A stretch of 64,000 nucleotides of DNA from assembly GCF_000002425.4 (NCBI RefSeq), contig NC_037261.1, positions 9,166,701-9,230,700 of the forward strand, given 5' to 3'. The notes under the pieces were generated by a model that ran no database searches, was not told where the DNA came from, and saw only the letters and a program-made list of their open reading frames with translations. Shown in pieces: positions 24,506 through 38,036 of the stretch. This DNA is from Physcomitrium patens (taxonomy: Eukaryota; Streptophyta; Bryopsida; Funariales; Funariaceae). Position numbers and translations under genes: made by a program. Positions within the stretch are counted from its first letter, which is position 1. Each line of letters opens with the position of its first letter.

Positions 24506-25927
24506 TGTCAAGATATAACATGGTTAATAAATGAAAGAATAAAAAAAAATTTATATTATAGAAGACCTTATTTCAAAGTATTATAGAAAATTATTCTGAA
24601 AATATAGACAATAGTGAAAAGATAATAAAACTAAAAGTGCAATTGATGATTTTTTACAAAGTGGGGGTTTTTTTTTTTTATTATTATTATTTTGTAGAGC
24701 CATAAATAAGGCAAAATAAGATAGAATAGAAAAATAAATAATATACACATATGTACAAGTGAATTATGAGTAGATTAAAGTAAAAATTATTTCAAGAAAA
24801 TAAGAATTGATATCCGAAAAAATTTAGTTGCCAATCATAGTCAAAAGCAGATCCTAAGGCACAAAACTATGTACTTGCGACAATTCTAAGGTTCTTTTAC
24901 AAATCAAAGAAGGAAATTTAAGAGAAAACTTTATAAGAATTTTTTGAGTATCAATTTTGAGCATTTTGATTTTTTAATGACTTTGTAAGAACTTTGCTAA
25001 GACAAATATTTTTTGATAAATAAGGTTTTGTGAAGTAAAAAAAAGAAATTACATTTGAGAGAATTTTGTGAATTTAGTAGTAGATCTGTAAGTGAAAATT
25101 TGTAGATTTGTAACTATAGTTGTTATTGTATGCTATAAATTTGAACAAAATTAAATATTTAGATTGAAGTTTATTGAAGATTAAATAGGTTTGAATCATA
25201 GAAATAAGGTTTTGAGGGTTAACAAATATTTTTAAGATTTTTAGCAATTTCTTACTTGAATTGAAATTAAATTTATGTATGTAGATAATAGACTTGATTT
25301 TCAACATACATGTGAATTTAAAAAGATATTTAATAGTAGAATTAAGAGATTTTGACTTGAAGAGATTAGCATGAAGATTGGAGAAGGAAACCAACTAATA
25401 TCTAAGCAGATTTTAATGTTTATCTTCCATTTGGTAAGTTTGGTCTTTTAAAAAATATTTGTGCTTATTTCCAATTTAATTGTTGAAAGGTATGTAAGAT
25501 TTAAGTTTAAATCAATGGTTTGATTATTAATTATAGAGGTTTCAATGTGTAATAGGATTTATTAAGAATATATTTAAGATTTAAGATTGGTTTAAGATCT
25601 AGGATTTGATTAAGATTTTTATGAAATTTGATTAAAATTTGTCTAATATTTGATTCAAAATTTTTTAATATTTAATTAGGATTTGTCTAAGATTTGAATA
25701 GAATTTATTTAAAATTTTATTAAGATTTAATTAAGATTTTTTTAGGATTTTTTTTGTATTTATTTTATAATTTATTTTAAAATTTAATTGAACTTTATGA
25801 ATATTCGATTATGTTTATTAAGCTTTAATTATAATTTATATATATGGTTTTATCAAAATTATTAGGATTTATCACTACAATTTTTTTTTATCTTCTACAG
25901 CCAAGTCTTTGGTGTATTCTTAAACAA
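24506..25927 (+). repeat. C4 5' LTR, left part
   Basis: Begins TGTCAAGATATAAC, aligning with the start of the solo LTR at 42818 (TGTCGTGATGTAAC) and continuing in parallel for hundreds of bases. Its right end is the family C LTR terminus (ATCTTCTACAGCCAAG...), broken by B1 at the GACTT target. The last 14 bases resume at 41045. Confidence 0.65.
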
Positions 25928-25932
25928 GACTT

Positions 25933-26340
25933 TGTCATGGACATACAACTCAAGAAGGTTCCAGAAGGTTTCAAAAGGTACCAGTAGGTTCTAAGAAGGC
26001 TCTTGAAGGTTCCAGAAGGTTTTAAAAGGTTCCAATAGATTCTAAAAAAGTTCTAGAAGGTCATAGGAGGTCCTATAAGGTTTTAGGAGGCTTTAGATGA
26101 TTTAGGAAGTTACTGAAGAAGGATCTTAGGCTTATTTTATTTTCAAGCCTCATAGAAACTTCTTAAGAAGCTTCCTAGGATCTAGTATACATAGGAATCG
26201 AGGTTGAGAGCATCTTTAGTCTTGACAACTCACTTCTTATGGTCTAGCCAGGACCTTCTTGTCTTGTATCTAGTTGTTTTAATGTCGAGTTAACTCCATT
26301 CTTTGGTCTTCAATCCTTCTCTTGTATATGGTCCCTAATA
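25933..26340 (+). repeat. B1 5' LTR
   Basis: About 408 bp, starting TGTCATGG and ending CCCTAATA (CA lost). Contains alternating TTC/GAA units near its start. The candidate transcript start AGTCTTGACAA is at 26218-26228 and its partner lies two bases inside the LTR edge (26343-26353). Confidence 0.75.
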
Positions 26341-26557
26341 GTTTATTGAGATTGCCATAAAATAACATTAGGAGCTTGATCTTTCTTGATAGAAAGTAAA
26401 TTATTCCTCTTCTTGGAATTACTATAGCATTTTAGAGGTTGCAAATTATCTTCTCCTAGATTAATATTGTTCCTTTTTTAATATTCTTTTGATTTATTTT
26501 CTTTATATCATAGAGCAGTTTTTTTTTTTTTGAAGGCATGTGTTTCTTTGATTTTTT

Positions 26558-27640
26558 ATGGCAGAAGGTGGAAAAGTCCATATAACAAACTCTAAAGAGA
26601 TTAAGTTAGATTCTATTATTAATGCTCTTAAAGTATTGAAGATTAAGACAAAGACTTTATCAAAGCAAAATGAAGAACTATATATGACCATATATAATGG
26701 TTAAGGAATCGGAGTGCCTCAACCACCACATCAAATTGTAATAAAAGTTTCAAATTTTCAAACGACTATATCTATTTCAAAAATGGGAGGTGCATCCATT
26801 CAAGACAATGATCTGACAACAATAATAACAAAAGAACCAATGATTAGCCTTTCGAAAAAGTTTGATGGCACTCGTTCAAAATTTCTTGGCTTTGTAAACT
26901 AAGTATGACTAATCACCTTGCTTCAATCTCAATAATATTCCATTGAAGCATCTCATGTTGGTTTGGTTGGAACCTTGCTCTTGGGTCAAGCTTTATCTTG
27001 CTTTGCTCCATTATTTGAAAAGAATTCTCCTAATTTGCACAATTTAGAAGCATTTTTGGCAGTATTTGTGGAAGCATTTGGTGAACAGGATAAGGTTCGT
27101 TCTTTAACAACTAAAATTCAAAACCTTTGACAAAGAATGCGCTATGCATCAATATATGCCTTAGATTGCCGATAATTAGTATATGATATAAATTGGAGAA
27201 AACATGTATTGATGAGCCAATTTCATTGGAAATTAAGAAATGATGTCAAAGACTTATTGTTGTCTATGCCAGATCCTCTAACACTCAATGAAGCCATTAG
27301 TCAAGCTATGAAGTGCAATAACCATTTATATCAATGATGACAAGATAAACATTCTTTAATTATACTACATGTATACACCAATTATTCTGCAACTTCTTCA
27401 CCATCCAATTTTAATGAGTAATTGGAAGCACAAGATATGTAGATTGATGTAGTTTGTTGCAAATTTCTTTCAAAAGAAGAAAAAAAGTGTCGAAGGGAAC
27501 TTAGCCTATTCTTATATTGTGAAAAACTTAGCCTATCCTTATATTGTGGAAAATTTAGCCTATGCTTATATTGTAGAAAACTTGGCCATAAGGTTAATAA
27601 TTTTTTAGAAAAACTCCAGCATATATATCAAATGAGGAGT
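26558..27640 (+). pseudogene. gag of B1
   Basis: Starts at ATG 26558 (MAEGGKVHITN). A capsid region is readable through KKFDGTRSKFLGFVN, VGLVGTLLLGQALSCFAPLF, FLAVFVEAFGEQDKVR and DVKDLLLSMPDPLTLNEAI, closely matching the B2 gag at 47096-47458 and 62401-62767. A degenerate CCHC knuckle (CLYCRKLGHKVNNF) sits near 27560. It would form the capsid. At least six in-frame stops. Confidence 0.7.
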
Positions 27641-30199
27641 GTGGCTATATCATCAAAAGTATTGCATGAAAACGAAGGCGTCCAGCCACAGTAGGGACCG
27701 TACAGCTGAATTCTTCAGTATCACAAACTAAAAAGGTCATATACTCTCTTCTAGCCTTTCTCTTTGTTTTACAATACCTGTACAATTAAGAATCACAAAA
27801 TTAGATTGTCATGCATTACTTGATTTGGGAGCTTGTATATGTTTTATTAACAAAGAATTTTCTAAATGACACAAAATTTGTATAGTCAAAAAATCCAAAG
27901 CTGTACATGTAGAAATAATAGATGGTCAATCTTTATTCTTTGGAGATATCACTCATGAAACAATTCCATTAGAAATAACCTTTGACAACTATAGTAGTAT
28001 TCAACGTCATTAGATCACCATCAAGTCTAGTTATTTTAGGACTCTCATAGCTTAAAAATACAATCCACGGATAGATTGGATATCACAAAAGTTAGAATTT
28101 CTTATAATAGATCATAGAACCTCTAAATCTATGAAAAAGCTTCTAATATCTGTCAAGCCAAAACTTAAACAATATTTACTTATTGAAACTAGAGTATTTG
28201 TGAGGGCGACCAAACAAGGTATTACATTTGTTGTCTATAAAAATCCATAATCAGAACGTGTGGTTGCTACAACAACAATTCCAAAGGCATATAAGGATTT
28301 TACAGATGTATTTGAAAAAAAAAAAATGTGGATATCATGCTAAAGCATCGCCCTTGCAATTGTGTGATTGACCTTCAAATGGTGCTCAACTATTATTTGG
28401 ACCCATCTACAATTTATCCCGGAATGAGCTTACAACTTTAAAAGAATATATTGAAGAAAATTTGGCTAAAAATTTTATTTGACATTCCAAATCACCAATT
28501 GGTGCTCCGATATTATTTGTGAAGAAAAAAGATGGATCCTTACAAATGTGTGTCGATTATTGCGGTCTTAATAAAATCATGGTAAAGAATTGATATCCAT
28601 TACTATTCATATTTGGACTTCTTGATCAATTTAGCCAAGCAAAGATCTTTACAAAGATTGATCTATGAGATGCATATAACTTGGTATGTATTAAAGAGGG
28701 AGATGAATAGAAGACAACATTTTGCACTAGATATGGACATTATGAATATAATGTCATGCCTTTCAGACTTACCAATAGTCCACCCATATTCCAACACTTA
28801 ATAATTGACATATTTTGCAAGTATCTCAATGACTTTGTTATGATTTATTTGGATGATATTCTGATCTTTTCCAAGAATCTGAAAAACCACAAAAAATACA
28901 TTTGTCTTGTACTAAAAAAACTTTGAAGTACTAGGTTATATGCAAAGCTGAAGAAGTATGAATTTCATGTACCTCAAGTTGAATTTATGGGATATATTAT
29001 TTCTAACAATGGCCTTTTTATGGATCCAAAGAAGGTACAAGTAATCATCAATTGGACAAAGCCAAAAACTGTATGTGATATCCAATACTTTTTTGGATTT
29101 ACAAACATCTATAGGATTTTTATTAAAAAATACTCCAAGATTGTTGTTCCACTTATTTAGTTGATATGCAATGACAAACTAGACTGGGGCCCTGAAGTAG
29201 AGAAAGCTTTTCAAAGCTTAAAAGTTGCTTTCACAATAGCTTCAATTTTGATACATTTAGATTTTAATAAGCCCTATTTTATGGAGACCAATGCCTCAAA
29301 CTTTGCATTGGGAGTAGTTTTGTCACAATATGGAGAAGATATCAAACTTTATCCAATTGCATTTCATTTTAGAAAATTCTCAGCAACAAAAATTAATTAT
29401 GAAATCCACGATAAAGAGCTGCTTGCTATCGTTGATTCTTTCCAAGAATACTGCTACTTTTTTGAAGGCTCTTCTCATCAAGTGACTGTATATATATATA
29501 TATATCACAAGAATCTTGAATATTTCATATCAATCTGGATATTGAATCATCCCCAAGTATGTTGAAATATATCTTTATCATGATTTGATTTTTGTATCAC
29601 ATATTGACCTAAGAGCCAACAAAGATTATCAAATGCATTATCAAGATATTCCTATCTTCAACCAAAAGAAAACAAGGTAGCATATGATCAACAACAGGCA
29701 ATTTAGTTAAAATTTGAGCAATTTCATCTTAGAGCAACCAACGTATTAATGCCTATAGATTTATCATTTCTTGATCAGGTTTGTAAAGCCTCAAACAAGG
29801 ATCCTCTTATTCTTAATATCAAGCGTCTTACTAACAATCTTTCTAAAGATTCTTTTAAATTCAAGTATGAAGACAACCTCTTATTTTTTGAAGAAAATTT
29901 GTTCATTCCTGAAGGACCAACTTGCCTACGTATTCTTCAAATATGCCATGACTTCCCTACAGCCAGACATTTTGTATTCAACAAGACCTTAGAACTTCTG
30001 TCTAGAAATATTTATGTTTTTCTTTTGAAAAGCTATAAAGAATCAAACATACCAGGTCAAAGACAACTACCATCTCATATGGTTGAAATCAATGATCATG
30101 TTGAATATGAGATAGAAGAGGTATTAGATTCAAAGATAAGACATAAAAGGCTTGAATATCTAGTCCAATAGCACAGATATAATATCAACAATCTCATGT
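27641..30199 (+). pseudogene. pol of B1 (PR, RT, RNase H; integrase core deleted)
   Basis: Follows the same order as the intact A1 pol. Protease region near 27800 (LDLGACICFINKEF). RT motifs at 28500-28880: [13 protein letters not shown]-equivalent, MPFRLTNSP and IYLDDIL (catalytic YLDD kept). RNase H at 29161-29565 with FMETNASNFALG and INYEIHDKELLAI. At about 30012 the sequence jumps from LELLSRNIY directly to VFLLKSYKESN, which in A1 corresponds to the segment after the integrase core, so roughly 0.9 kb is missing. The chromodomain begins (EIEEVLDSK, RLEYLVQ), is cut by C3 at 30200 and resumes at 39901 as WEPIGNLINIEMKV. Confidence 0.75.
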
Positions 30200-32052
30200 T
30201 GTCGTACTGTAATACGACTATATAGTGAAAATATAAATAAAAAAGATTTATTAATATTTAGTCAACTTGGATGGTAAAAATAGTGGCCAATTCTAGTGCC
30301 AATATTCAAGGGCCAATTATTGTCACCCCATTACAAACTGTATCAGCGAACGTGACAACAGCGTATGCTCCACCGGCGTCATCAAACTAAGTACCCTTTG
30401 TACCAACGAGATGATCAGGATTATTTTCTAACCCTGCATGGAATAAGCCTAGTAGGTATATACCGATAGAGACACCCAATATGCCTGATGGGTGTGCAAA
30501 AAGACCACTTTGTTGTTTTCGTTGCAGACAGATTGTTCACTATGCTAGTGAATGTTCCAATCCCAGAGTCAGTGACAATTACGCGTCAATATGTAGGAAT
30601 AGCAAGCAATCAGGGCATACTTATCAGCAATGTAATGCTCCGTTCAATTTCAATAATCTGGATCAGCAGATCCAAAGTCAGGAAAAAATTGAGGAGATAA
30701 ATCGAGGTCCTCAAGATTCTCCAGTAAATCAAATGGAATGAATCCAAGCCATTCTTATTAGGAGTCGACAAAAGAGAAAAGGGCCAATTCAATATTCGGG
30801 TGAGTCTAATGTGAAGGGCCAATTTGATCCAATTACGGGGACATCTAATCTAGGTCCTATTATGGGCCTCTTACCCAATATGAGACTTGATTCGATTGGA
30901 CAACCCAATGAGGTACTGAATACGGAGGCTTTGGTTCCATTTCAAGCTATTCCATTCTCTATGCCATTTCAAGGAGATGTCCTTTCCGTAGAAAGATCCT
31001 CTTAGAGGCAAGAATTCTATGGAAGCGAGTCGGCTGTTCCAATTTGGAGTCCAAGGTAGAAGAATAGGGGACCTCACGGAGTTAAAGGAAAAGAGAGGAA
31101 AAAGAAGAGGGCATTCGGAGATCAAGATTTTGAAATCAGAGAGCTAGCTTCAAGTTCCTTTGAAAGGTGTAGAATTGGATTTCATAGGATTTGGGAGGAC
31201 TCTGCAATTGTTGCTCAAAGTCACTGTTTGTATTGGTGAATTGGGTTTTTGCAATAAAGTAAAGGTTAGTACTCTTGATTGTTTTTGTGAAATTAGAGAG
31301 ACATCTATAGTTGAAATTTTAGAGATGTCTAGATGGTTGAGTATACTAAGTGCATGCAAAAATTTGTGTTAATCTTATGGTATGGATAGAGGATATTTGA
31401 TCATTAGTGTAAAGAGGTAACAGAAGTTGGCATATTGGAGTTGTTTAAGGTTTTTGTAATATCTGAGATCTACCAACTAGAATAAGATGAATTTTGACGT
31501 GGTAAGTCAAGGACTTAGAGGTAGAGCTACACACAAAGTTTGAATGAGAATTATTAATAAGAGAAGGAAAAATTGTAAGTTAAAGTTCATCATCAACTTT
31601 CTAGGCAGCGGTCAAGGGACTTCAACCTAGATTTATGGTGTTTTCTTGCAATTTGTAAGTTGGATTGGATTGAACTTCTTGAGTATTTAGAAGACTTGTA
31701 AAGACACTAGTGTTGGAAGTCTCACAACAATCGAATGATCAAATTTAGAATTATAGCTTGCCGAGGCTTGCTGTCTAGGATTGGGATTTAAAAAAAAATA
31801 AAAAAATAAAAAATGAAATAAAATAAAAATAAAAAATAACAAAAGAATTTATATTTATAATATCCAAAATCTATTAAAAATAGTGTTCTAAGTACTTTAT
31901 ATTGGGATTAAGCTTTTACATTGAAATCTGAAATAGATTGTATTTAGATGGTTGAAATCCACTAGATTACTTAGATACTTGTAAAACATCGTTTTATCTT
32001 CCATAGCCAGATGCCTGGTGCGTTCTTAAGCTAGATAGCATGTAATACAACA
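30200..32052 (+). repeat. C3 5' LTR
   Basis: 1853 bp, TGTCGTACTGTAATACG to TGTAATACAACA. The LTR ends match those of C1. From about 30260 to 31010 it carries gag-derived coding sequence; 31079-31508 is base-for-base identical to the 3' LTR. Confidence 0.8.
30262..31005 (+). pseudogene. Captured gag nucleocapsid segment inside the C3 5' LTR
   Basis: One frame runs through the LTR: SSANIQGPIIVTPLQT, NPAWNKPSRYIPIETPNMPD, then CFRCRQIVHYASEC (a full C-x2-C-x4-H-x4-C knuckle) and CRNSKQSGHTYQQC (a second knuckle with the second Cys as Ser). It goes on with a proline and glutamine-rich linker and IRSRQKRKGPIQYSGES-like sequence. This is the nucleocapsid-to-protease linker of a plant gypsy Gag. 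The clear open part is 30481-30741; stops at 30739-30741 and 31003-31005. The host element C has its own, different gag, so this is foreign coding matter within an LTR. Confidence 0.65.
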
Positions 32053-32072
32053 TAAGTAGTGAACCCAATGTG
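32053..32072 (+). promoter_or_regulatory. C3 primer-binding site (decayed)
   Basis: TAAGTAGTGAACCCAATGTG directly after the 5' LTR, a mutated form of the C1 site at 48815-48830 (TGGTGAACCCGACGTG) with G-to-A and C-to-T changes. Confidence 0.55.
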
Positions 32073-32123
32073 AAGCGCTTGACGTGGGAGGTATTGGGAT
32101 TTGTTTATTTTCATTTTTATTTT

Positions 32124-35100
32124 ATGGAAAATGAGATTTTTTTTTTTGAAGGAGCTTCAAGTGGAACTTCTTCTAAAGGACAAGGTATGTACATGGATCC
32201 ATCCGTTGCTAGTATGTTTTAAGCCTTATCATTATCTATGCATCAACAACAAAGCAATGATCGCAAAGAAGCATTAGCAACCAAAGCATTGCAAGCAGTG
32301 GTCAATAAAATTGATCAATTTGATGGAAGGGATATTTCAAGGTATTTAAGATATTATGTTCGGGAAATGGAATTAAATCAGGTTTTTGAGAAGAAGATGG
32401 TTGAATTATTTGGACTTGCCATGATACCAAAAATAAGAGAGCATATTACATCAATTATGGAGCATTATGGAAATTCATGGGAGATTTTTTTACATGCATT
32501 AAAAGAAGAATATTTCTTAGAGGACATTGATTGTGTTACTAAGAAACTATTTCTAGAATGGATTGAATGGCCTAATAAGAATTTACAAGCAACAAAGCTA
32601 CTAAGAGAATTTAAGAGGCAGTATTCTCAATTATTGAAGGTAGAAAAATTGACATTAGAGCCGAACAAGGTTGAATTATTTCTTCAAGCTCATGATAGAG
32701 AGTTACAAGGGAAATTGGAGTTGCTTCTTGAAGACAAAGAAGAAGATGAAGGATTGACAACAAAGTGGAAAAATGTTGAAAATGCAGTAGGTTTGCTTGC
32801 AAAAAGAGAAAGGAGGAAGGATAGGAGTAATATTCCAAAAGTAGTACAAGCACCTAAAATTCCAGTACATACAACATGACCAACAATGCCTACTGTTCAA
32901 CCTTCAACATCTTTATCAAAGAAAAGAGAGATGGAAATTGAAGAAATTATACGTGGAATGTGAGATCTTCAAATCAAATTGACAAGACTTGAAGAAAATA
33001 CTTCTACAAATAATTTGAAGAATGTTTCAAAATAAGGGTATGTACAAAGATGTATCTGGTGTGATGACGTTTCACATATTAGGAAGGATTGCAATGAATT
33101 TAATAATATAGAGCAGTAAAAAATTATTTATTAGAAAGATGGAAAGATTGCATTAAAGGATACAAAGGATCTCCTTCAAACCAATTTTGACAAAGGAGGT
33201 ATGTGAGCATTGATTCAAGATTATTTAATAGAACATGGAATAGCAACACGAGAGAGTACAAGTTATGATGCTAGAGTAGATGATGACTTTGGTGGAAATA
33301 TAGAGACTTGTGAATTTTGGACTTCTGCCATTTCTACAATATAAAAAAGACAAAATACCTTGAAAAGCGTTATTGAGGACTGCAGCTACAATACGAGGTG
33401 CAGTATGTTGAGAAGATCTTGTTGAGTCTCTTTCAGTTCATGTATATATTGCTAAGAGCCAATATGAAGCTTTGATAGAAGATAAGAGACGAGAAAATTT
33501 TGATGATGCAAGAGAAGGAAATTCTTCTAAGAAGCAAACTCGAGGAAAAATGGCTCTTGAGGCAGCTTCACAAGAATTATCTTTAAAGGATACTTCAGCA
33601 TTATTGGAAGAAAAAACAAAGGAAATAAAAGATAAGGATAAATCAATTGCTTATAAGCTACTTTCTGATATTGAAGCAACAACAAATTTAAAAGGGGTGT
33701 TGGAAGAATGTATATTAAATGCTAAGGTAGAATTCACATTGAAAGAAATTTTGAGAATTACAAAGAAGGAGTTTCATGATGTTATCATTAATAGCATTAA
33801 ACGAAAGAGGTAATTAATGGGTGAAGCTGGAATGAATCATGCTATTGATGGAAGATTATATAAAGATGAAGAAGAGATTGATAATGGTTACAAGCAATCA
33901 ACAAATAAAAAGAATGGATATAATCAACAAGTATGTTTCAAAGATTATAGTAATAAGGAAATGGAAGCTTCAAGCCATTATACTCCAAAACATTAGGCAA
34001 TGGCAACTACTGAAATACTGGTGAAAGTAGGAGATATAGAAGAACCAATAGTTGCTTTAGTTGACCATGGTTCTGAAATAAATCTTATGTCTAAGGATCT
34101 TTATAAGAAGTAAAAATGACCAATTGATATGGAACATGGATGGGCAATATGAATAGCTAATAATACATGAGATGAATTATATGAAGCTTGTCTAGATGTC
34201 AAAATTTGGATTGGAGATGTTGCAACAAAACAACATTTCTTTGTTCAAGATACAACGTCTTATCCATTGATTTTAAGACAACCTTATGATACGGCAACAC
34301 AAATGGAAACAAAAGTACTTGACAATGGTTCTGCTTATACAAGGATATATAATGAAGATGAAAGGAAAGCTGTACAATTTCTAACAGTACTTCCTAATCA
34401 TGAACGAAATCGAGATGGATTGAGGGGAAAACCATTGCCAAGGATTGTTGAAGAATTTAAAGATTTTGGAGAAGTACTACTAAAAAGTGGGTTTATGGAG
34501 GTACAAAAGAGGAGGTACTCTTGTGAGATGAAGGTGCCTTTGATTCGAGTTTTATTGATATTTTTGAGAATGAAAATATTATGTATAAGAAAGTTGATGA
34601 TTTTAAAAGAAAAGAAAGAAAAAGATTATATAGTATTGAAAGGGAATTACGCAAGTGAGGGACATTAGAAGACGATGATAAGATTTTAGGTATTTATGAA
34701 GAAAATGGATTGAAGGATTTTTTAGAATTAATTGCATCTATTGGATTAGGGGATAATGATAAGATTGTGAAAATTCATTCAAGGGAGGCTTATTCTATAT
34801 TTGAATATTTTCAAGCACCAGAAGTTATTATAGAGATAAAATATAAAATAGTAGATAAAAAGGTAAAACATAAAATAGTAGATAAAAAGGTTGTTGGACC
34901 TTTACCACAAGATTTTAAAGAACAAATGGAAGAAGCATCAAAAGAAGAGAGTTTAAGAGATCCAAAGAAGATTGGACATTAATTTACAAAGGAGACTTTT
35001 GAAGAATTGAAGATTGAATGTGATGGTTCTTTATTTCCAATAGAAATTGAATATTTTAAAAAAATTCTTACAAAACGAGGTAAATCATTTACCTTTGGGT

Positions 35101-37974
35101 CTTGTAAAATAGGATGTGTAGATCCTAATATTGTTGCTCCTATGGTTATCTTTACAGTACCTCATGTGCCTTGGAACTTAAGGCCAATTTCCATGCCGAG
35201 GGCACATTTACCTAAATTGGTGGAATTATTGAAAGAAAAGATGCAAATGAAAATTTTGGAGCCTTCTTTTGCTCCATATTCTAGTCTTTGGTTTACGGTG
35301 CCTAAGAAAAATGGATCGTTACGTTTTATTCAAGATATGCAGCCAATGAATGCAGTAACTATAAGAAATGCACATATAAGATCTTTAGTAGACAAGTTTG
35401 TAGAAGCATTTGGGGAAAGGGTAATTTATTCAATGGGTGATTTATATTTGAATTATGATCAATTTCAACTTGTGCATGGGAGTAGAGATCTAACAACAAT
35501 GAGAACGTCACTTGGATTACTTAAAATGTGTACTCTCCCACAAGGTGCTACTAACTCACTTGCACATATGATGAATGGGATGAACGAGATACTAAGAGAC
35601 TTCATTCTTGAAAAAACTATGTCTTTTTTAGATGATGTTCCTATCGAAGGATGTAAAGAAGGAAAAAAAGATGAAACTTTAGATGAGAAGGGATATCGCA
35701 AATATGTTTTTGATCATATATAAGATTGTGAAAAGATTTTAACTTGACTTGAAGAGGTTCATCTTACACTTTCAAGAGCAAAATCTACATTTGGAGTGCA
35801 AGAAGTTCTTATTGTTGGACATTTGTGTGGATTTTATGGGAGAAAGCTAGATCCAAGTAAAGTTGATGCAATTGGAAGGATGAAGGATTCATGTGACTCT
35901 TTAACAGAAGTACGTAGGTTTTTAGGAGTTTTGTATTTTATCGTATACGGATTCTTCATTATGCTCATATAACGGATCCATTGTATGAATTATTACGTAA
36001 GGGTTATTGATTTAAATGGAAAAGAAAGTATACTGAAGTAATGCAAAAGCTAAAGGTGTTATTGGTGATACCTCCAATTTTAAGAAAAATTGATTATAAC
36101 TGTAATTCAAGTAATTCTTACTATGGATACTAATCCTATTGCTACTGGATGGGTTGTGGATCAAGATGATTCAATTGGAAATAGATTTACAATTTGATTT
36201 GGAGCTAAAGTTTTAAGTACTCGTCAACGTGCATATTCACAAGTCAAAAGAGAACTTTGGAGAGTTATTTCGGCTATGAAAGCTGAAAGGGATTATTTGA
36301 TTGGTGCAGCAGTAGTAATTGGAACAGATTGCTTGCCATTACTTGGAATGATTATTAATTGTTCAACACTGGATATTGCAATGTTAAGATGGATTGCTTA
36401 TATTAAGTCATTAAATCTAAAATTTAAGTATGTTGCTAGAAATGACAATTTAGTAGCAGACATGCTATCTCAAGTAAGATATGAAAGAAGATGAAATGGT
36501 TGAAGACATTGATGATGTTGGATCAAAATTCTATTCTGAATCAAATTTTAACAAAGAAGACAAGCTATTTCTTGAAGAATTTTATGAAGGAGAATTATTG
36601 GATATTGATTATTACTTGAATACCTTGCCTAAGCAAGAAAATTGGTCTACAGAAAAATTTAAACAAATAAGAAAAAAAATATATGGATTTTTTTTTCAAG
36701 AAGGATTCTTATGGAAGAGACCAAAGAAAGGAATTGGAATGCCACAAAGAGTGAAAGGCAATAAGAAAGAGAAAAAAAAATTATTAAAGGGATTTCATGA
36801 TAGTTTATAAGTAGGACATAGAGAAATTTGGACTACTTTTGCTAAACTTAAGGAACGATATTGGTGGAAAAATATGTATAGAGATGTGCTCTTTTTTATA
36901 GAGTCATGTAAAAATTATCAAGCATATTCTAATATACGATATTGAAATGGTCTTCATCCTACATATCCTCTAGTTATTCATTTTAAATGGGTTGTTGATT
37001 TGGTTATTATGCCAATTGGATTATGGCAAATGAGATATTTGATCTTAGCTCGTGAAGCTTTATCAAATCAAGTAGAAGGAAGAGCATTGAGAACAAAATC
37101 TACAGAAGGAATTTGTAGATTTTTGCTTGAAGATGTTATTTGCTGCTACGGATGTATAGAAAAAATCATTATAGATCGTGGAGAATTAAATGCACAAGAA
37201 GCTCGTGAATTCTTTGAAAGATGTGGAATTTAACTATCACTGACTACTGCTTATAATCTTGAAGGAAATGTAAAAAGTGAGCGTGGTCATCCATCGATTG
37301 TGAAAGCATTAGTTAAAGCTTGTAATGGGAAGGTTAGAGAATGGCCACGACTTTTGTCATTTGCATTATAGTCTGATCAAACAACTCATAGCTCAATAAC
37401 GGAATATATACCTATTGAGCTTATGATATGTCAAAAATCAATTATGCCAATTGAAGAAAAAGTACCTACTTGGAGTGTGCTACCATAGGAAGATGGATTG
37501 ATAAGCAAAGAACTTCTAGCTATTAGAATTCAATAATTAGAGCAAAGATCGGAAGATGTGCAAATAGCATTAGAAAGGTTAAAAAGAGTAAGATTACAAA
37601 ACAAGGCACGATTTGATAAGTAACATCGATTGAGGCCTAAAACAATTGAAGAAGGTGATTGGATTTTGGTCTATGATGGTAGCTTGGACAATCAACATAG
37701 TACTTTAAGGAAGTTTTCTAAGCGATGGTTTAGACAGTATGTAGTAACAACTATTCATGATAATGCAACTTACTCATTGCGAGAATTAGATAGAATAAGG
37801 TTAAAAAAACCAATTACAAAGAAGCGAGTAAAAATATTTAAATGAAGATACATAGAAATAAATATAGAAGACCTCAGTGAAGACATAGATATTCCTTAAA
37901 AAGAAGATGAATTTGACTTGGATAGCAAAAGTAATGAAGAAGATTTGGACGAAGACTTAGAGAACATAGTATAA
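32124..37974 (+). pseudogene. gag-pol of C3
   Basis: Starts at ATG 32124, equivalent to C1 ATG 48882. Readable parts: gag (32238-32879, including VNKIDQFDGRDISRYL), a CCHC region near 33050, protease (VDHGSEINL near 34060), RT (35007-35723 with VPKKNGSLRF, DLYLNYDQFQL, TLPQGATNS and SFLDDVPIEGC), RNase H (36276-36494, NDNLVADMLS), integrase zinc-finger region (36481-36950), integrase core (37000-37330: VVDLVIMP, DRGELNAQEA, and GNVKSERGH keeping the third acidic residue that C1 has lost) and the C-terminal part (37630-37845). Many stops, nearly all explainable as C-to-T or G-to-A. Confidence 0.75.
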
Positions 37975-38036
37975 ATCAAACAACAACTAGGTTATTTGGT
38001 GCATACCAGAGAATGCACAAGTTCAGAGGGGATGGA

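Noticed and set aside
31160..31372. A 70-codon frame in the C3 LTR, identical in the other LTR
   Set aside because: Identity comes from the 430-bp identical tract, which also keeps the opposite-strand frame open. It is not in frame with the captured gag and shows no domain.
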